From positions 215,185 through 279,184 of the forward strand of contig NW_003314274.1 in the NCBI RefSeq assembly GCF_000143415.4: a DNA stretch of 64,000 nucleotides, written 5' to 3'. This DNA is from Selaginella moellendorffii. Lineage: Eukaryota; Streptophyta; Lycopodiopsida; Selaginellales; Selaginellaceae. Positions 58,228 to 64,000 of this stretch are shown piece after piece. The notes below the pieces were generated by a model, which was not told the DNA's origin, made no database searches, and was given only the letters and a program-made list of their open reading frames with translations. The stretch's first letter is position 1. Each line of letters begins with the position of its first letter. The position numbers and the translations under genes were made by a program.

Positions 58228-58523
58228 TTGCACAGCAAATGTTGTGGTGCTACTCACGCACCACGAGCAAGCAGAGCAGCCATAGAGCCCTAAGAGTGCA
58301 TGGTGTAACACTTGTCACCACACCCTCTTCTCTTCCCGGCCACACATGCATCCTGCCCATTACCTGCCACAACATTGAGCCAATATTTTGGCTAACCATG
58401 GCCACCGACCCTGGCCCCTGGGGTGGCCTCCCCTTTCTGAGAACCATGGCTTCCATGCCTGCCCCGGGCTTGGGATCAAACGGCTGCAAGGGTTTGGGCC
58501 TTTCGTTCTTATTATTATAGATT
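58228..58523. mobile_element. 296-bp GC-rich insertion, SINE-sized, unclassified
   Basis: Interrupts the AT-rich repeat copy and is flanked by AGTAC on both sides (58,223-58,227 and 58,524-58,528). The uninterrupted relative at 57 kb lacks it. One end is TTATTATTATAG, a SINE-like simple tail. Inside is GATCCCAAGC (complement), weakly like a pol III B box. The 93-codon frame here has no domain. Confidence 0.5.
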
Positions 58524-60225
58524 AGTACACGACATCAAGCTGTACATTTGGACCATATATCATCCTTTCATCTCAGAAGGATGGAAAGCAATTAGGGATG
58601 ATAGGTTTACATTTGTTTTACATTTGTTTAGTTTCTAGGGATGATAGGTTTACCAGTTACTCAAAATAGTGTTAAATGGAATATAGTTTCAACATTTCAA
58701 TTGTCTAACTAATAACACAATAATGCTAATCTCAAGCTATATGGACAAAACAGGATCGACACCTTAAGGAATTAATAGGAGCATTTCTATTAATGGTGAT
58801 AATGGTAATAAAAGTGTAATATAGAGATTGTTGTAGTGAAATCATGTAGTCCACAATCTCATATGCTAATTATTATGCACATATTTTTGTCTTTTATGCT
58901 TCTCATCTCCTCAAAGTCTAGATATATATTTTAAATAAATGATATTTATAACAATTTGGACCTGAAGTGTAAATCTTTATTGCCCTGAAATATACAGAAA
59001 AATATTTCCACTTGCCCTATTAATATTTAGGATTTGTTTCATTGATTAGAGAGAAATTTAATATAATTTGTGGTATACTTCTACATACCTAGAACAATTA
59101 TGAATTTAAGACCAACTGTGTATGTTCTAATAAAAAATTTTAAATAATAGAAACTAAGATCTTTTTTATGAATGATATAAAAATACTTTTTTTTATTAAA
59201 CTAGTAACAAATTCAATTTGATATTATAAATTTATCAAGAAATTAAAGTTTAAAGTTTCTTTTATAAGTGGTTATCAATGATTTGGTGGAATGACTTGTT
59301 TTAACTTTCAAATAGATGATTGTAAAGTACATAAACTTTTAGTATTTAAATTAAGATAGTTATTTGCCATATCTTTGGTATGCATATGTCACAAGGGTAT
59401 AGAGTTCCATTGATGCTTCGCCATATAAACTCTTATATAGTGATACTACAAATAGAGTATATTTTACCTTCATAATTGGCACGGGTTACTAATGCTAAGT
59501 TTTGGGATTAGTATTTAACAAGCATTCTTTCACTAGTTCAAGTGAACATTTGAGCCGCATGCAAGTGGGACAATAATAACACTACAATTCCCATTATCAT
59601 CTACTTATAGAATACAAAGTGGATATAATTCATTTTTCTAATCTTATGGTATATAGTTTGTCTAAAGGGCTCTTTGCTTAGTGGAAGGGACTATATTAAG
59701 TATTATAACAAATTAAATCATAAATTTATAAGGTTTGGCATGACATTCAATAGGCCAATTCTCCAAAAATTCTACATATACAAAAGCTAAAGCATTTCAT
59801 ATAAAAAGATCAAATTGCACTACATACAAATCCACTAATGCTTCCTCCTGATATTCCTTTGGTCAACTTCTTAAGTGACCTTATGAGACTTTGAGCCACC
59901 CGCTATGGCCTGACACACATGATACTTGCCTCAAAGCGAACCTCCAATCAATCACATTGATGTCGGGCCATACTCACAAAGTCACTCTGGTCAGGTTGTG
60001 AGAGTTTAATCATAGTGAGACATTTTCTAGATTGATTGATTGCCTTGCAGCCACTACCTAGGAGTGACATAATAACGCAAACAATGTCTTAAGTGAAAAG
60101 TGTACAAGACAGGAGGCTTATAAGCCAAATTTATGCTCCTAATTCATGTGTGTTATAAAGGAGCATAGACCACATACAAAACAGTGTAAACGGGTGCTGA
60201 AGATCCATGTAGTTTCAACCTAGCC
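58524..60225. other. Gene-free AT-rich DNA
   Basis: No gene, RNA gene or intact element is visible. Confidence 0.5.
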
Positions 60226-60235
60226 TAATAGAACA

Positions 60236-60435
60236 CCAACCAGCCCATGAGCTGAAAGATTCCCACCCGAATTGTCTGATCCATGTTGAAAAGAGGATGG
60301 TGCTGGCCTGTTTTGTATTGCCAATGTGTCAGTCCCATGAGCTGATAGATTCCCACCATCCATGTTGACCATGGAGAGGTAGTAGTTTCCCACCACAATT
60401 GTCAGATTTGTGTTGACTATGGAGAGGTAGTAGTT
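60236..60435. repeat. Short interspersed direct repeats
   Basis: CCCATGAGCTGA-AGATTCCCACC occurs twice (about 60,243 and 60,336). GTTGAC-ATGGAGAGGTAGTAGTT occurs twice (about 60,371 and 60,411). ATTGTC then GAT and TGTTGA also recur. It looks like a small degenerate tandem unit of about 50-90 bp. Confidence 0.6.
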
Positions 60436-60879
60436 AACTTTTTTGATCATTATTTTTTAGAGTACTTATATTTAATATTTTCTATATAAATCACTTACCA
60501 TGTAATTGAAGTGGCACATTAACATTTTTATTTGTATATCAGTCAAAAGCAATATCTATTTATATACTATTTGGAGGATTCAAGAATGAACGACTAATGC
60601 TCGTGAGCCAATGTACTCAGATACATGTCTGGGCCGCACATCAAAAGTGACTTCCATGGAGTCTGAGATAACATATTGAGCCATTTTCTCACTGGTGGCC
60701 CATCAGATTCAAAAGGGGATTTAGTTTAGTTGCTCCATTTTCTTCCATACAGTTTGTGGCAAGCCACGCCCCCAAGCCTCACCTCCTATCCCAATACCAT
60801 CGACAAAAGATGCCAGCTTGTTTGAGATCACTTTGGAGTGCATTTCAAACAAAGCTCAACCATACTATTATTATGTTCT

Positions 60880-60960
60880 CCTTTGGCGCCCATAGGATTT
60901 GAACCCAGGAGCTCGAGGAGAAGAGCCTTGTCAAAGCTACACTCGAAGCTTAAGCATTGT
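60880..60960 (-). repeat. tRNA-like (SINE-type) fragment
   Basis: On the minus strand GGGTTCAAATCC fits a pol III B box, with TAGCTTTGACAAGG about 30 bp upstream as a weak A box. The arms do not fold into a proper cloverleaf, so a SINE or tRNA relic is likelier than a working tRNA gene. Confidence 0.35.
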
Positions 60961-61087
60961 TTGTTATATCCTGTTCTAGCTATTTGAACAGTCGAAACGT
61001 GGAAATTGGAATCTCTCCGGCCGGGGGAGTCATTTAAAAGGTTTACTGTTTGAGACTTGGCCGCGCCCAGCTCTCGCAAAGGTAAAG

Positions 61088-62272
61088 ATGTGCTCACTGC
61101 TTCCTCTCTGCTGCTCTAGAACAGAGTCCCCGGAGGCCGCCAGCGAACACGATGGTCACAACGAAGCTCTCATTGTTGGAGTGACCGGCATAGTTGGCAA
61201 TAGCCTGGTCGAAGCTTTGCAGCGTCCCGACGCACCCGGAGCCCCCTGGAGAATCCGCGGCATCGCTCGCAGGCCCAAGCCCCGCTGGTTCGAGCACCCG
61301 GACGTCGACTATATCCAGTGTAACCTGCTGAATCTGTCCGAAGTCACACCCAAGCTCTCCAGCCTCGGCGGAGTGACTCATGTATTCTGGGTTGCCTGGG
61401 AAAAGCAGAGCACCGAGGAGGAGAACTGCGAGGCCAATGGTTTCATGCTGCGATCTGTCCTCCAAGCGCTGCTACCAGTTGCCAAGAGACTCAAGCACGT
61501 CTGCCTCCAAACCGGTGTCAAGCACTACCTGGGACCGTATTTTCACTTTGGCACCATCAAGCACTATCGGCCTCCATTCCACGAGGACCTGCCCCGAGTC
61601 CCCGGCCTTCCAAACTTCTACTACACTCTGGAGGATATCTTGTTCGAGGCATGCTCGCCGTCGTCGGGCATAACGTGGTCCGTCCACCGGCCTAACATAA
61701 TCTTCGGCTTTGCTCCTCGGAACCACGCCAACGTTCTTGGCAGCTTGGCCATATATGCTGCTATTTGCAAACACCAGAAGCTCAGCTTTAATTTTCCAGG
61801 AAACCGGCAGTCGTGGGAGACGCTTACGAACGTTTCGGATGCCGACCTTGTTGCGGAGCAGGAGCTGTGGGCTGCGACGAATCCAAGTGCCAAGAATGAA
61901 GCGTTTAACATTGCCGACGGAGACTGCACGAGCTGGGAGAGGCTCTGGGCTGTCATGGCTCGGGAGTTCAAGCTTGAGTGTCCGGCGTACGATGGAAAGC
62001 CGGTCAGTCTCGAACAGCTTCTGAAGAATAAGAAAAACGTGTGGGAGCAGATCGTTGTCGAGAACGGCCTTCTCGAGACGGCAGTACAGGACGAGACGTG
62101 GTGGGCTGTCGATTTGTGCCTCAACTTCCCGTTCCAGGTAGTCAGCTGCATGAACAAGAGCAAAGAACACGGTTTCCTCAGTTACAGGAACAGTGAAAAG
62201 TCCGTAATCTACTGGATACGAAAGATGAAAGAGAAGAATATCTTACCAGACGACAAATTTTGGACCAGCTGA
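61088..62272 (+). CDS. PRISE-family enone reductase (progesterone 5-beta-reductase / iridoid synthase-like)
   Basis: Single-exon gene of 394 residues from ATG 61,088 to TGA 62,272. PRISE enzymes are NADPH-dependent short-chain reductases that reduce activated C=C bonds, as in progesterone or 8-oxogeranial; the natural substrate here is unknown. Seen in order: a Cys/Ser-rich N-terminus of about 25 residues, the dinucleotide motif GVTGIVGNSL, the NADPH-selecting IRGIARRPKP, VTHVFWVAW, LQTGVKHYLGP with the conserved Lys, NFYYTLEDILFE with the catalytic Tyr, WSVHRPNIIFGF, and the C-terminal MNKSKEHGFL...RNSEKS. Full length for the family (about 390). The GC-rich exon contrasts sharply with AT-rich flanks. 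The 150 bp upstream is GC-richer than the rest but shows no clear TATA. Convergent with the ubinuclein gene, with about 165 bp between stops. Confidence 0.93.
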   Translation: MCSLLPLCCSRTESPEAASEHDGHNEALIVGVTGIVGNSLVEALQRPDAPGAPWRIRGIARRPKPRWFEHPDVDYIQCNLLNLSEVTPKLSSLGGVTHVFWVAWEKQSTEEENCEANGFMLRSVLQALLPVAKRLKHVCLQTGVKHYLGPYFHFGTIKHYRPPFHEDLPRVPGLPNFYYTLEDILFEACSPSSGITWSVHRPNIIFGFAPRNHANVLGSLAIYAAICKHQKLSFNFPGNRQSWETLTNVSDADLVAEQELWAATNPSAKNEAFNIADGDCTSWERLWAVMAREFKLECPAYDGKPVSLEQLLKNKKNVWEQIVVENGLLETAVQDETWWAVDLCLNFPFQVVSCMNKSKEHGFLSYRNSEKSVIYWIRKMKEKNILPDDKFWTS

Positions 62273-62437
62273 GTCGTTGCTCGTGCGGTCCGAATGCTCT
62301 GGCCCATCTAATAGCAATTACGTGCTTCCCTTCTCCACCCTTTCAAACTTTAAGAGAACAAAAAATCCGAAGAATCCAGCTGTCCTTCGCTATCTAACTT
62401 TCCAAATCCTGCTTATCTTACACCTGTAAGTGACGTA

Positions 62438-64000
62438 TCAGGACGGTCTGTCTAGAAAGACCGACTCCACCGATCGAAGCCCCTGATAACTGGCGTCAAA
62501 CACGAGCTCCCCAGTTCCCACAGGCTTGGTCTGCTTCTTGAACTTGAGAAAAGCCAACGTGCTCGGATCGGTATCGATGGACTCCTCCACCCGTTTCTTA
62601 TCCTTGAAATCGTCGTGCTTGTCCAGGTACCCACGCTGCATTTGCTTCCGGATAACAGCAGGCTTCCCAGCTTGAACAGCACTAGAAGGTAAATCCCGGT
62701 TGGAAATTGTCCCGTTAATGTTTGGCGCCAACGCCAAAGGCGCCTCTGGTCTCTCATTTAAATCTATCCTCTCCGAAAACTTCTTCCTCGATTCGTTTAA
62801 ACTCTGCACGAAACGGTGCTGTAAATCAACACAAAAGTACATAGTAGAAAACGCTTACTTGTTTCTGCAAAGCTTTTCTCCTTTCTTTCGCTCTGTAAAC
62901 AGCATTCTTGATCCCGTCCTTGTCCATCCAGCCCTCAGGCCATAGATCAGCCAGCTGGAAAAAAATTAAAAAAAAAAAAATTCAAGAATATAGTAGGGTG
63001 GAGAAATTTGGACACAACAAACCTCCATATAGAGCTTGCGACTTTGAGTACCTCTATTTTCATCAGTTCCCTGCAGAGGAATAACACTTAACACCTTCAA
63101 ACGTTGCAATAGCAAGTAAACCTCAAGGTACTGATCATAGAGTTCGCAGATCCGGTCTTCTGTAGCTTGGTCCCATTTGTAGTTCTTTTCACCAACTCCT
63201 TGAACGTCGTTGGAGAATCCTTCTTCAGCCTGACAGTTTTCCAACAATTAATGAACCCATTTAACATTATTATACCTTTGCCTGTATCGATTGTACCCTT
63301 GAGCGAACAATTTCTGTCAAGTCACGCTTCATATGCGACAAACGATGTTCCTTTTCGTGCTTAGCGACTAAGCCCATTTCGACCATCTCCTTCAAATTTC
63401 TCTACAGATGTAAAGAAAAACATCATTCTAGTGAACAACAGGATGGAGAAAAGTACCTTAAGTGTCTTCAACTGCATCAGATGACCAAGTATGCTCATCA
63501 AACGATCGATAAGCTCGTCAGGAACTTTGCCTTGCCTCGCCTACAAAAGCACGACCGACTCAGAATCGGTTCGTAAATATCTTTACTGCATACCGCAAGT
63601 CTAGCAACTTTTGCTATTTTGGCCTTTATTTCCCTTGGCAAACGCCTTACTTTTCCGGTCGCATTTGGCTCTAGAACATCTGGAATCGGGCGCACTAGTA
63701 CAAAGAGCCACGTTAGAAATCATCACAAAATATATAACTTCCTTACGCTGAGCAACTCCAGCTTTTAGATCTTGAATGGCCCTTTCCAAAAGTGACACTT
63801 TCGCTGTCGAGCGTTTTTGGGGATCAACGCTCGAGTTTCCTAACGTTGAATTCTGCTAAACAAAAGTTAGAACAGCAATTTAGATCTTTCAGACTTACCG
63901 CTGACGAAGAAACTTTGCAGGCATCTGCACCCGAATATGGCTTCACAAACTTTGGCCGGCTCGGACTTCCAACAGCGCTCTTCTTTAGAGCTACCTCATT
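62438..64000 (-). CDS. UBN: Ubinuclein (HIRA histone-chaperone complex subunit), 3' part
   Basis: Ten exons within the window; the 5' end lies beyond 64,000. Exons (minus order): 64,000-63,899; 63,852-63,747; 63,694-63,594; 63,540-63,457; 63,401-63,276; 63,229-63,122; 63,070-63,023; 62,954-62,859; 62,818-62,438, with the 52-bp and similar introns (40-68 bp) all GT-AG and in phase where checked. Ubinuclein partners HIRA in depositing histone H3.3. The conserved ubinuclein middle domain is clear: ERAIQDLKAGV, then RLPREIKAKIAKVARLA, GKVPDELIDRLMSILGHLMQ, a helical LKEMVEMGLVAKHEKE segment, YKWDQATEDRICELYDQYLE, RKLYMELADLWPEGWMD and IKNAVYRAKERRKAL. This last block is highly characteristic of plant ubinucleins. 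The tail after residue KQHRFVQSL is low-complexity and ends at TGA 62,438. The N-terminal HPC2/HRD domain would lie outside the window. Confidence 0.87.

Noticed and set aside
58239-58520. 93-codon frame in a GC-rich block
   Set aside because: Lies wholly inside a 296-bp insertion with no domain and an equally long frame on the other strand.
60880-60960. Functional tRNA gene
   Set aside because: B box is good but the A box is poor and no cloverleaf forms; listed as a SINE-like relic.

Overview
The window is nuclear DNA from a land plant, most likely a spikemoss (Selaginella-type lycophyte). This is an inference from four things: host genes with many introns of only about 40-73 bp, GC-rich exons in a very AT-rich background, a plant TTTAGGG interstitial repeat, and abundant Ty3/gypsy retroelements. 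Host genes occupy only two islands.

Left arm (1-21,690): no host gene found. It is a mosaic of decayed AT-rich repeats, some forming large inverted pairs (4.5-8.5 kb against 11.7-19.9 kb; 1-1.1 kb against 8.9-10 kb). Each arm of the larger pair carries a GC-rich minisatellite built on the palindrome GAGGTTATTCAAATAACCTC. Younger insertions have perfect target duplications: a 288-bp MITE (3104-3391), a solo LTR (5661-6803), and a 4.6-kb Ty3/gypsy element on the minus strand (13,650-18,256). The gypsy element has lost its reverse transcriptase core and has a second copy of the MITE in pol.

Host island 1 (21,690-28,032): a small conserved coiled-coil protein gene (-), a ZIP zinc/iron transporter (-), and, divergent from it, a six-exon nuclear protein with an extended PHD finger and two AAA+ domains (+).

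Centre (28,946-55,375): a three-level nest. A chromodomain Ty3/gypsy element (5-bp TSD ATGAG) is interrupted by a 19,176-bp terminal-inverted-repeat DNA transposon (35,116-54,291; 4-bp TSD AGTG). That transposon is itself interrupted by a 7.3-kb LTR element with no recognisable coding capacity (45,268-52,591; TSD CCGCC). The 19-kb transposon has the same ends as the 288-bp MITEs, so it looks like their large, potentially autonomous relative. It carries a DUF7869-like DDE transposase on the minus strand. Divergent from this is a long, many-exon cargo gene with a ParB-like domain near its start and an FCP1/NIF-like HAD phosphatase domain at its end. A 22-bp palindrome (half-site ATGGCRTGDG) recurs about 19 times in it, in intergenic DNA, introns and exons, and also sits near both ends of the MITEs. 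This is the most unusual system in the window.

Right arm (55,376-64,000): a decayed gypsy RT fragment and AT-rich repeats, then host island 2. Island 2 holds a complete single-exon PRISE-type enone reductase gene (+) and the 3' part of a ubinuclein gene (-) that runs off the window edge.
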